DNA of 6,418 nucleotides from an uncultured Collinsella sp. (GCA_934650975.1 CAKUFW010000097.1:1-6418); one strand, 5' to 3'; shown: positions 1 through 5,914, counted from the first letter of the stretch. Numbers and translations: made by a program. The notes: generated from the sequence alone by a model not told the origin.

Positions 1-1098
1 GGCGGTGTTAAAGTCGTCGTCCATGCACTCCTTAAAGGTGGCACGGGTCTCGGCGGCCTTGGCGGCAAACGCCTCGGATGCCGCCTCATCGGCATCGGCC
101 GTCGCATGGCTCGCGGCCCAGCGCAGGTTCTCGACCGTACCGGCGATACGCGTAAGAGAGTTCTCGGCACCCTCCAGGCGCTCCCACGAAAAGTCGAGCG
201 GCGAGCGATAGCTCGTCTGCAGCATCAGCAGGCGCAGGGCGGCAGCGGAGTGCTGCTCGAGGACCTCGGCCAGCGTAAAGAAGTTGCCGAGCGACTTGGA
301 CATCTTCTCGCCGTCTACCAGCAGCATGCCCGTGTGCATCCAAGTGTTGGAGAAGCCCTGGTGCCAGGCGCAGGTGGCCTGGGCGCACTCGTTCTCGTGA
401 TGCGGGAAGGCAAGGTCGGAGCCGCCACCGTGGATGTCGATCGGAGTGCCCAGGTAGCGATGCACCATGGCGGCGCACTCGGTGTGCCAACCGGGACGGC
501 CTTCGCCCCAGGGGCTCGGCCAGCTGGGCTCGCCGGGCTTGGCGGCCTTCCACAGGGCAAAGTCGAGCGGGTCGTTCTTGTCCTCGTTCTCCTCGATGCG
601 CGCACCAACCATAAGGTCGTCGATGTTGCGGCCCGAGACCTGACCATAGTTGGGATCGCTGCGCACGGCAAAGTAAACATCGCCGTTATCGGCTGCGTAA
701 GCGTGGCCCTGCTCGATAAGCGTCTTGATCATGGCGATCATGGGGCCGATCTCCTTGGTGGCGCGGGGACGCACATCGGGATCGAGCACGTTGGCGGCGC
801 GCATGACGCCAATAAACTTGTCGGAGAACTCCGTCGCGACCTCGGCGGCCGTGCGGCCCTGCTCATTGGCGCGCTTGATGATCTTGTCGTCGACGTCGGT
901 AAGATTCTGGGCGAACGTGACCTCGTAGCCGCTCGCGATGAGCCAGCGGCGAATCACATCGAAGCTGATGAACGTGCGGGCGTTGCCGATGTGAATGTTG
1001 TCGTAGACCGTGGGGCCGCACACGTACATGCGGGCCTTGCCGGACTCAATGGGCTGGAACTCTTCCTTTTTATGGGTAGCGCTGTTGTAGATACGCAT
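1..1098 (-). CDS. cysS: Cysteinyl-tRNA synthetase, 3' end outside window
   Basis: Class I aminoacyl-tRNA synthetase that charges tRNA-Cys with cysteine in the cytoplasm. The frame is open from the ATG at 1098 to base 1, giving 366 codons. The family usually has about 460-480 residues, so roughly the last 100 (the anticodon-binding part) are missing. Visible signatures: the N-terminal MYVCGPTVYD block with C27, the HIGH-type motif as H36-I-G-N39, and KMSKS at residues 265-269. The catalytic zinc ligands are C27, C208, H233 and E237, matching the known E. coli set of C28, C209, H234 and E238. The start is supported by an AAGGAG ribosome binding site 6 nt upstream. It is the last gene seen in the disA-ispD-ispF-cysS operon, 3 nt after the ispF stop. 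Nothing suggests damage; the truncation is only the window edge. Confidence 0.97.
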   Translation of the reverse strand, partial: MRIYNSATHKKEEFQPIESGKARMYVCGPTVYDNIHIGNARTFISFDVIRRWLIASGYEVTFAQNLTDVDDKIIKRANEQGRTAAEVATEFSDKFIGVMRAANVLDPDVRPRATKEIGPMIAMIKTLIEQGHAYAADNGDVYFAVRSDPNYGQVSGRNIDDLMVGARIEENEDKNDPLDFALWKAAKPGEPSWPSPWGEGRPGWHTECAAMVHRYLGTPIDIHGGGSDLAFPHHENECAQATCAWHQGFSNTWMHTGMLLVDGEKMSKSLGNFFTLAEVLEQHSAAALRLLMLQTSYRSPLDFSWERLEGAENSLTRIAGTVENLRWAASHATADADEAASEAFAAKAAETRATFKECMDDDFNTA

Positions 1099-1101
1099 TC
1101 G

Positions 1102-1596
1102 TTACTCCTTAACGGTTTTCTGTAGCAGGCAGACGGCCCAGGCGCCAATTCCCTCGCCCTGGCCTTCCCAACCGAGCTTTTCGGTCGTGGTGGCGGCGAC
1201 GCCCACGTTTTCAACGTCGACGCCCAGGGCATGGGCCAAGTTGGCACGCATGGCATCGCGGTGCGGGGTGATCTTGGGCTGCTGGCAGGCAATGGTGCAA
1301 TCGGCATCGACAAACTCAAAGCCCAGCTCGCGCGCATAGTCCATTACGCGGGCAAGCAACACCATCGAATCGGCGCCCTCATAGGCGGGATCGGTGTCGG
1401 GGAACAACTTACCGATGTCTCCCCCGCGGCAGGCGCCCAGGATGGCGTCGGCCAGCGCATGCGCGAGCACATCGGCATCCGAGTGGCCCAGCAGGCCGCG
1501 CTCGTAGGGAATATCGACCCCGCCGATGATACATCGACGCCCCTCCACCAGACGGTGGACGTCGTAGCCGTGGCCAATGCGCAGGTTACTGAACAT
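1102..1596 (-). CDS. ispF: 2-C-methyl-D-erythritol 2,4-cyclodiphosphate synthase
   Basis: IspF converts 4-diphosphocytidyl-methylerythritol 2-phosphate to the 2,4-cyclodiphosphate with release of CMP, in the MEP isoprenoid pathway. The product is 164 residues, normal for the family, which forms a homotrimer with active sites at subunit interfaces. The N-terminal IGHGYDVHRL motif gives the zinc ligands D12 and H14. The LLGHSDADVLAHALADA block gives H38 and the third zinc ligand H46. The family signature DIGKLFPDTDP follows at residues 60-70. The C-terminal nucleotide-binding block TTTEKLG is at residues 136-142, followed by the GEGI turn. The ATG lies 11 nt before the end of ispD in another frame, with a GAGAGGA-type ribosome binding site inside ispD. 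The overlap makes coupled translation with ispD, the enzyme two steps earlier, likely. Confidence 0.97.
   Translation of the reverse strand: MFSNLRIGHGYDVHRLVEGRRCIIGGVDIPYERGLLGHSDADVLAHALADAILGACRGGDIGKLFPDTDPAYEGADSMVLLARVMDYARELGFEFVDADCTIACQQPKITPHRDAMRANLAHALGVDVENVGVAATTTEKLGWEGQGEGIGAWAVCLLQKTVKE
1105..1110 (-). promoter_or_regulatory. cysS ribosome binding site inside the ispF end
   Basis: On the minus strand AAGGAG is both the last two sense codons of ispF (Lys, Glu) and a strong Shine-Dalgarno 6 nt before the cysS ATG. The ispF stop TAA falls between them. This arrangement fits translational coupling: ribosomes finishing ispF stop directly over the cysS initiation site. Confidence 0.85.
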
Positions 1597-2314
1597 GGGG
1601 AAGGTCCTCTCCCTCGGCCATGCGGCCGAGCAGAATCGCGGTTACGGGACGCAGGTCCTCGGGCACCGTCACCTTAAGGTTATCGCGCGGGCTCTGGACA
1701 CAGCGGACGCGCCCGCCCATGCGCTCGACCAGCGACGAATCGTCGGTACCGACAAAGCCCTCGGCAATAGCGGCGGCATGGGCACGCTTCATGGCGTCGA
1801 CGCTAAAGATTTGCGGCGTCTGCGCGGCCCAGTAGAGCTCTCGCGGCGGCGTCTCGACGATATTATCGCCGTCGACGATCTTGAGCGTGTCGATTGCGGG
1901 CTGGCCGCACACGACACCGTCGAGTGAGCGATCGCCCACAAGCACATCGATGGCATGGTCGATGGCCTCGGTCGTGATGAGCGGACGGGCGCCGTCGTGG
2001 ATGGCGACATATTCGAAACCCGCCGGCACCGCATGCACGCCGGCACGGGTGGAATCCTGGCGGGTATCGCCGGCATCGGCAAAGCTGATGGGCGTGTCGT
2101 AGTCAAACGGGCTGATGGCCAGGCGGCGCATCTCGGCGCGGCGCTCGGCAGGGCAAACCACAACGATGTGGCCGACCCTGTCGCTACGATCGAACGCGCG
2201 AATGGACCAGCTCATGAGCGGACGGCCCGCCACGTTGACGAGCTGCTTGCCGCCGGGATTTCCAAAGCGCTGGCCGCTGCCGCCGGCAACGACCACGGCG
2301 CATACGGGCGCCAT
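1586..2314 (-). CDS. ispD: 2-C-methyl-D-erythritol 4-phosphate cytidylyltransferase
   Basis: IspD joins methylerythritol 4-phosphate to CTP, releasing pyrophosphate, in the MEP pathway. The product is 242 residues with a complete nucleotidyltransferase fold. The CTP-binding loop is AGGSGQRFG at residues 10-18, followed by K23-Q24. GDTRQDS is at about 82-88. HDGARP at 106-111 carries D107, the expected metal-binding position. TPQIF follows, then TDDSS at 190-194 and NLKVT at 212-216, the usual C-terminal substrate-binding block. The ATG overlaps the disA stop as TAATG (1 nt shared), with AGGGGAA upstream as ribosome binding site. The 3' end overlaps ispF by 11 nt. IspD and IspF are separate proteins here, not the IspDF fusion found in some proteobacteria. 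Confidence 0.97.
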   Translation of the reverse strand: MAPVCAVVVAGGSGQRFGNPGGKQLVNVAGRPLMSWSIRAFDRSDRVGHIVVVCPAERRAEMRRLAISPFDYDTPISFADAGDTRQDSTRAGVHAVPAGFEYVAIHDGARPLITTEAIDHAIDVLVGDRSLDGVVCGQPAIDTLKIVDGDNIVETPPRELYWAAQTPQIFSVDAMKRAHAAAIAEGFVGTDDSSLVERMGGRVRCVQSPRDNLKVTVPEDLRPVTAILLGRMAEGEDLPHVQ

Positions 2315-3381
2315 TACGCGTTCCCCTGTTTGGTGCCCTTCATGCGGTACAGCGAGTCCGCAAGAATGGCAGGGTTGTTAACGCCAAAGTCGCCCAGGCG
2401 CTCCGGGTCCTCGCTGATGTCGTCCATGAGCTCCTGCAGCGAGCCGTACTCGTCGACGATCTTCTCGGCCACGCCGTCGCGCACGACGGACACACGCGAA
2501 AGCGTGCGCAGACCCAACGGCGTCATGACGGAGTCCTCGTCCAGATCGTCGTAACCCAGAACCGCCGCCACGTGCTGCGGGTCGGACAGGTCCTTAGGCG
2601 TCATGCGGGCGAGCTCGGCACGAATCTTCTCGGCATTGGCCTCGGAGGAGTCGCTCGCGTAGTCGCGGATCATCAGGTCGTACTCGGTATCCATGCTGGA
2701 GCCCGCGAGCTGCTCGAGCTGCATCTGCACGAGCTTGCCCTGGTTGCCCAGCTTGACGATGCAATCCTTAAGCTCGGTCTTTGCCTGCTGCATGATCTCG
2801 AAGCTCGAGAAGATGCCGGTGATGTCGGCGAGCGTAACGTAGTCGTCGAGCTCGAGGGCTGTCAGGCGCAGCAAGGAGCGATCGAGCGACTGGCGGGTGG
2901 TCTGGAGCGTGGCGACGAGCTGGTTGACCGAGCTCATGATGGTAGTGACGGGCTGGATCTCGTAGCTCTTGCCATGGACGTACACGTTGACGACGGCGCG
3001 ACGAGCCGAGACCGAGATCACGATGGCGTCGGTGAGCACCGACATACGGGCGGCGGTGCGGTGACGCATACCCGTCTCGCTTGTGGCGAGCGAGGGATCG
3101 GGGTTGAGGTGGAAGTTGGCACGCAGGATCTGGGTGAGGTCGCCATCGATGACGATGGCGCCGTCCATCTTGGAGAGCTCGAACAGACGGTTCGAGGTGA
3201 ACGAAATGTTGAGCGGGAAGCCGTCGTTGCCGGCAGCGAGCACGTTTTCGGTGTCACCGACGCAGATAAGGGCGCCCAGGTGACCGGCGATGATCATGTC
3301 GAGGGCGGTGCGAATCGGCTGGCCGGGGGCCGTCAGGCGAATAGCCTGTTCCATACGCTTTTGCAGCTCGTTCTTATCCAA
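2314..3381 (-). CDS. disA: DNA integrity scanning diadenylate cyclase DisA
   Basis: DisA condenses two ATP into cyclic di-AMP and, in studied homologues, binds branched DNA, which lowers its activity. The product is 355 residues, the usual length. The N-terminal DAC domain has both catalytic motifs: D73-G-A75 (in MDGAIVIDGD) and R106-H-R-T109. A helical linker follows from about 150 to 290. The C-terminal helix-hairpin-helix DNA-binding region (about 294-348) is recognisable from DEYGSLQELM, but the second hairpin reads FGVNNP around 332-337 where many DisA proteins have a GIG-type turn. The start is TTG at 3381 with GGGAG 7 nt upstream. An in-frame TGA near 3416 and no in-frame ATG between leave TTG as the best choice. 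It is the first gene of the operon and diverges from mntP. DAC identity is certain; DNA binding is inferred. Confidence 0.96.
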   Translation of the reverse strand: MDKNELQKRMEQAIRLTAPGQPIRTALDMIIAGHLGALICVGDTENVLAAGNDGFPLNISFTSNRLFELSKMDGAIVIDGDLTQILRANFHLNPDPSLATSETGMRHRTAARMSVLTDAIVISVSARRAVVNVYVHGKSYEIQPVTTIMSSVNQLVATLQTTRQSLDRSLLRLTALELDDYVTLADITGIFSSFEIMQQAKTELKDCIVKLGNQGKLVQMQLEQLAGSSMDTEYDLMIRDYASDSSEANAEKIRAELARMTPKDLSDPQHVAAVLGYDDLDEDSVMTPLGLRTLSRVSVVRDGVAEKIVDEYGSLQELMDDISEDPERLGDFGVNNPAILADSLYRMKGTKQGNA

Positions 3382-3457
3382 GGCATCGCTCCCATCGTAT
3401 ACGCTCCATAAACGTCAATAAGTTTCTCACGGTTTGACCCCACGGCGCTCGCGAAAT

Positions 3458-3529
3458 CCGATGCTTACAGAATGAGCGAACACAGCTGGGAGCCCCGTCC
3501 CAAATGAGCTGCTTATGTGGTAGCATCGG
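3458..3529. repeat. Inverted repeat in the disA/mntP divergent promoter region
   Basis: The plus strand at 3518-3529 reads TGGTAGCATCGG and the minus strand at 3469-3458 reads TGTAAGCATCGG. The two 12-mers match at 10 positions and face outward around a centre near 3493. Each has an extended -10 look (TG, one base, then a TAGCAT or AAGCAT hexamer), so they may be the two divergent promoters for mntP and disA. No good -35 hexamer is seen at 16-18 bp from either. A dimeric regulator site is the alternative reading. Confidence 0.45.
3518..3526 (+). promoter_or_regulatory. Candidate extended -10 promoter for mntP leader
   Basis: TGGTAGCAT has the TGn extension plus a TAGCAT hexamer (consensus TATAAT). 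It would start transcription near 3533, a few bases before the riboswitch helix P1 at 3541, which is where a riboswitch transcript should begin. The -35 region (about 3498-3503, TCCCAA) is poor, so this rests on the extended -10 and the position. Confidence 0.4.
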
Positions 3530-3540
3530 GATTCACATAA

Positions 3541-3637
3541 ATGAGGGAGTAGTCGCGTACCCGGTTTCGCCTCCGGTGGCGCGGCAAGTCAACATACTGG
3601 CCGAACGGTCTGGCTTGCCTTAATGAACGAGACTCGT
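3541..3637 (+). ncRNA. yybP-ykoY manganese riboswitch
   Basis: Mn2+-sensing leader RNA that controls manganese exporters. The two conserved loop sequences of the class are present: GGGAGUAG at 3545-3552 and CAACAUAC at 3590-3597. They dock together around the metal in known structures. Hand pairing gives the expected junction. P1 is AUGAG 3541-3545 with CUCGU 3633-3637. One leg is CGCG 3554-3557 with 3580-3583, plus CCGG 3561-3564 with 3573-3576. The other leg is GGCAAG 3583-3588 with CUUGCC 3614-3619, capped by GGCC/GGUC around a GAAC loop at 3599-3610. It lies just upstream of mntP, the usual partner. Mn2+ binding should stabilise P1 and switch the gene on. Confidence 0.9.
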
Positions 3638-3674
3638 GGTTGTGCGCGCAACGCGTACGCCACGGGTCTTTTTT
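3633..3674 (+). terminator. Riboswitch-controlled intrinsic terminator before mntP
   Basis: CUCGUGG (3633-3639) pairs with CCACGGG (3660-3666). An inner stem GUGCGCG/CGCGUAC (3642-3648 with 3652-3658) closes on a CAA loop, and six U residues follow at 3669-3674. The outer 5' arm begins with CUCGU, the same bases that form the 3' strand of riboswitch helix P1, so P1 and the terminator cannot coexist. The expected logic is low Mn2+: terminate; high Mn2+: read through into mntP. Confidence 0.88.
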
Positions 3675-3677
3675 GTT

Positions 3678-3723
3678 GCTCCCCCACCAGAAGTACACGC
3701 GGGTTCGCCCGCAAGGAGGGAGC
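3678..3723 (+). promoter_or_regulatory. Hairpin partly covering the mntP Shine-Dalgarno
   Basis: GCUCCC (3678-3683) can pair with GGGAGC (3718-3723), which takes in the last two G of the AAGGAGG ribosome binding site (3713-3719). Inside it sits a 5-bp GCGGG/CCCGC stem (3699-3712) with a UUCG tetraloop. The tetraloop stem ends directly beside the ribosome binding site. This could limit translation independently of the upstream terminator, or simply stabilise the leader. Confidence 0.5.
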
Positions 3724-3729
3724 CAAACC

Positions 3730-4308
3730 ATGGGACTCGCCGAGCTCGTATTGCTCGCCATCGGCCTTTCGATGGATGCCTTTGCCGTATCCATCTGCAA
3801 GGGCCTTGGCATGAAGAAAATCAACCTTAAGGTTGCCGTAGTGCTCGGCCTGTTCTTTGGCGGTTTCCAGGCCGGCATGCCCGTCATCGGTTGGGCACTC
3901 GGCAGTCAGTTCTTGGGGATTATCGGTCCCATCGACCACTGGATCGCCTTTATCCTGCTCGCCTTCATCGGCGGCAAGATGCTGTGGGAGGCCTTTACGG
4001 AAGACGAGGACGAAGGCGACGGCAAGGACGCCGAGAAGATCGACCTAGGCGAATACCTGATCCTGGCTATCGCCACCTCGATCGACGCTCTGGCCGTGGG
4101 CATCTCGTTTGCCGCGCTCTCGGTCGATATCGTCCCCGCCGTGTCGCTCATCGGCGCCACGACCTTTATCTTCTCCGTCGCCGGCGTGGCGATCGGCCAC
4201 ACCTTCGGCGCGCGCTACGAAAAGCCCGCCACCATCGTGGGCGGCGTGGCGCTCATCCTCATCGGCCTCAAGATTCTGCTGGAGCACCTGGGGGTCTTGG
4301 TGCTGTAA
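3730..4308 (+). CDS. mntP: Manganese efflux pump MntP
   Basis: Inner-membrane exporter of excess Mn2+. The product is 192 residues, normal for the family, with about six hydrophobic segments arranged as two similar halves. Each half has a conserved intramembrane acidic motif: LSMDAFAVS with D16 and ATSIDALAVG with D119; the first aspartate aligns with E. coli MntP D16. The polar loop between halves is very acidic (residues 91-100, EDEDEGDGKD). The ATG at 3730 is chosen because an AAGGAGG ribosome binding site lies 10 nt upstream and the protein then starts like known MntP. A longer GTG start at 3640 would begin inside the riboswitch terminator and is rejected. Expression is controlled by the riboswitch. 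The gene is divergent from disA and ends 36 nt before a terminator hairpin. Function is secure from motifs plus leader. Confidence 0.96.
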   Translation: MGLAELVLLAIGLSMDAFAVSICKGLGMKKINLKVAVVLGLFFGGFQAGMPVIGWALGSQFLGIIGPIDHWIAFILLAFIGGKMLWEAFTEDEDEGDGKDAEKIDLGEYLILAIATSIDALAVGISFAALSVDIVPAVSLIGATTFIFSVAGVAIGHTFGARYEKPATIVGGVALILIGLKILLEHLGVLVL

Positions 4309-4344
4309 CGCCCAAACCCTATTGCTCAAAACCCAATGTCGAAC

Positions 4345-4379
4345 AAGGCCTCATGCAGAGTATTGCATGAGGCCTTTTC
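4345..4379 (+). terminator. Terminator hairpin after mntP; left copy of 35-nt repeat
   Basis: A perfect 13-bp stem (AAGGCCTCATGCA, 4345-4357, with 4364-4376), loop GAGTAT and a short T run. The hairpin shape and the position just after mntP suit an intrinsic terminator, though the tail is only TTTTC. The unit recurs at 5880-5914 with a single base change (A4362 to T), so it is also the left member of a direct repeat pair around the ATPase gene. Confidence 0.8.
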
Positions 4380-4435
4380 ATGTAAAAGAACGCCTACTCA
4401 ACAAGGCTGGGATATCCAGTCCTTCATCGTCATTC

Positions 4436-4527
4436 CATTCGTTTTCTGGGCAAAGATTCATTCGTTTTTATGTGACTCTATTATTCGTTTTTCGGGTATG
4501 ATTTCATTCGTATTTAGGGAAATGCGA
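4436..4527 (+). repeat. Four direct repeats of 23-bp period before the ATPase gene
   Basis: Units start at 4436, 4459, 4482 and 4505, each with YATTCGTWTT at its start (CATTCGTTTT, CATTCGTTTT, TATTCGTTTT, CATTCGTATT). The G of ATTCG is at 4441, 4464, 4487 and 4510, an exact 23-bp step. Three of the four units also share GGG at unit positions 13-15. The rest of each unit is not conserved. The array spans the candidate -10 box and transcription start of the downstream gene, so an operator for a regulator binding in register is a natural reading. Iteron function is possible but unsupported. Confidence 0.75.
4497..4502 (+). promoter_or_regulatory. Candidate -10 box for the ATPase gene
   Basis: TATGAT is one base from TATAAT and lies 36 bp before the ATPase start codon. 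It would start transcription near 4509, inside the fourth 23-bp repeat. No convincing -35 hexamer is seen (GACTCT at 17 bp spacing), which would suit an activated or tightly regulated promoter. Confidence 0.5.
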
Positions 4528-4537
4528 GGTAAACAGT

Positions 4538-5830
4538 ATGGCAACGATGGCGAAAGACACGTATATCCCCCGGCTCATTGACCGCAAGATTGATCAATAT
4601 CTCAATCTGTTCGGTGCCGTTGAAATCTCAGGCACTAAATGGTGTGGAAAGACTTGGTCCGCGCTTGCTCATGCAAATAGTGCCATATACGTCGATCGCG
4701 GTTCGAACCAATTGCTCATCGAGTCCGACCCTCAGTATGCACTAGTTGGCGCTACCCCTCACGTTATTGACGAGTGGCAGCGTGTCCCTCAGGTTTGGGA
4801 CTGCGTGCGCCATGCTGTCGATGACACCACAGAAAAGGGCCAGTGGATCCTAACAGGCTCTTCTACGCCAGCAAAAGACAAGGTGAACCACAGCGGAGCC
4901 GGACGAATCGGTCGGCTGAGCATGCATCCCATGAGTCTTCAGGAGAGCGGAGATTCAACAGGTAAGGTAAGCCTAGCTGCCCTGTTTAAAGGCGAGTTTG
5001 CCCCATGCCCTTGCGCGTCGGGAATCGATTCTCTTACCGAGCTCATTTGTCGCGGCGGATGGCCCGACGCGCTTGCACTAACTTCTGACACAATTCGACC
5101 TGTACTGATGGGCTATCTAGAAGCTGTGCATAATAAGAGCGTTCCTGACCTTGGCGGACGCGAGCTCATTAGTTCACGCGTGGCAGAGTCTCTTGCGCGA
5201 AATCTTGGACAGTCCAGCACAAATGTCACACTCGCCCGTGATGTATTTGCCCTGGATGGCGCATTAGCACCAACTGATACCCAAAAACGAGAGGTTTCCC
5301 AACATCTTGAATACCTCGTGCAACTCTATTTAATTGACGAGTTGCCCGGATGGGTTCCGGCGTCGCGCTCCCCCAATCGCATGAGAACTAAACCCAAACG
5401 CTACTTCGCAGATCCCTCATTAGCCATTGCCGCACTGGGCCTTAACAAACAAAACCTACTTGAGGACTACCAGACGCTTGGTCTTGCGTTTGAAAACCTC
5501 TGCATGCGCGATTTGCAAGTATACGCCTCATCACTCGACGCCGCCGGGTCTCACCCTGTCCGTTATTACCGCGATGATTCAGACTTAGAAATCGACGCCG
5601 TTATTGAGCTTGCGGATGGAACATGGGGGGCATTTGAGATTAAGCTCAGCGAGGCTAAAGTCGAACAAGGCGCTCGCAGTCTGCTGCGCATGAGGGATAA
5701 ATTGCTTGGCGATAAAATGGGGCGAACGAAGCCTCCAGCGTTTCTTGCCGTCCTCACGGGAATGGGAGAAATCGCATATAAACGTCCTGACGGCGTATAT
5801 GTTATTCCCATCCGAGCGTTTGGGGCATAA
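4538..5830 (+). CDS. AAA ATPase with DUF4143-type C-terminal region
   Basis: A 430-residue P-loop ATPase of the AAA_14/DUF4143 class, common in accessory DNA and without a settled role. Walker A is G32-TKWCGK-T39. A Walker B-like strand gives HVIDEW with D78 and E79, and a sensor-like WILTGSSTP lies at about 103-111. The arginine-containing GRIGRLSMHPMSL segment follows. The C-terminal half (about 200-430) fits DUF4143 and ends with a PD-(D/E)XK-like pattern: DLEIDAVIEL with D353, then FEIK with E367 and K369. Nuclease activity is not shown by this alone. The start ATG has GAGGT 7 nt upstream; an in-frame ATG at 4547 is less well placed. The gene is visibly more AT-rich than the left operon, stands alone, and is bracketed by near-identical hairpins, all suggesting acquisition. 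No transmembrane segment or signal peptide is seen. Confidence 0.85.
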   Translation: MATMAKDTYIPRLIDRKIDQYLNLFGAVEISGTKWCGKTWSALAHANSAIYVDRGSNQLLIESDPQYALVGATPHVIDEWQRVPQVWDCVRHAVDDTTEKGQWILTGSSTPAKDKVNHSGAGRIGRLSMHPMSLQESGDSTGKVSLAALFKGEFAPCPCASGIDSLTELICRGGWPDALALTSDTIRPVLMGYLEAVHNKSVPDLGGRELISSRVAESLARNLGQSSTNVTLARDVFALDGALAPTDTQKREVSQHLEYLVQLYLIDELPGWVPASRSPNRMRTKPKRYFADPSLAIAALGLNKQNLLEDYQTLGLAFENLCMRDLQVYASSLDAAGSHPVRYYRDDSDLEIDAVIELADGTWGAFEIKLSEAKVEQGARSLLRMRDKLLGDKMGRTKPPAFLAVLTGMGEIAYKRPDGVYVIPIRAFGA

Positions 5831-5833
5831 AAA

Positions 5834-5860
5834 TGGGGTCGAGCGTTTCACTCGGTCCCA
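5834..5860 (-). terminator. Hairpin after the ATPase gene, shaped as a minus-strand terminator
   Basis: A 10-bp stem (5834-5843 with 5851-5860, two G-U pairs as plus-strand RNA) around a 7-nt loop. On the minus strand it is followed by five T (5833-5829), the shape of an intrinsic terminator for leftward transcripts; on the plus strand it is followed by AAAAG. It may block antisense transcription into the ATPase gene. Confidence 0.4.
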
Positions 5861-5878
5861 AAAGCGTAGCGTCAATGG

Positions 5879-5914
5879 AAAGGCCTCATGCAGAGTTTTG
5901 CATGAGGCCTTTTC
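5879..5914 (+). terminator. Terminator hairpin after the ATPase gene; right copy of 35-nt repeat
   Basis: A 14-bp perfect stem (5879-5892 with 5899-5912), loop GAGTTT and a short T run, placed 48 nt after the ATPase stop. Bases 5880-5914 match 4345-4379 at 34 of 35 positions. The core CATGCAGAGTTTTGCATG (5887-5904) also matches the operator half-site that follows at 5914-5931 in 16 of 18 positions. Confidence 0.8.

Noticed and set aside
106..1125. 339-codon open frame on the plus strand opposite cysS
   Set aside because: It mirrors the GC-biased codon pattern of cysS, has no ribosome binding site or recognisable domain, and the minus strand carries complete synthetase motifs.
2572..3411. 279-codon open frame on the plus strand opposite disA
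   Set aside because: Antisense shadow of a GC-rich gene; composition is the usual Gly/Val/Asp/Arg-rich shadow pattern and disA has both catalytic motifs intact.
3640..3729. Longer mntP start at GTG 3640
   Set aside because: It would translate through the terminator hairpin and leader; the extra 30 residues resemble no MntP N-terminus, and the ATG at 3730 has a strong ribosome binding site.
4405..4421. Small imperfect palindrome around GGATATCC
   Set aside because: Only a short stem with a bulge, no T run, no link to a start site; chance is sufficient.
4436..4527. CRISPR array
   Set aside because: The conserved part is only about 10 bp and the gaps about 13 bp, far below repeat and spacer sizes; no cas gene is present.
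4336..4581. 81-codon open frame between mntP and the ATPase gene
   Set aside because: It runs through the terminator hairpin and the 23-bp repeats and overlaps the ATPase start out of frame. The matching peptide in a frame at 5706-5963 comes from the repeated hairpin, not from homologous proteins.
4345..5914. Insertion sequence with the hairpins as terminal inverted repeats
   Set aside because: The units are each self-palindromic, the enclosed gene has no transposase motifs, and no target-site duplication is visible next to them.
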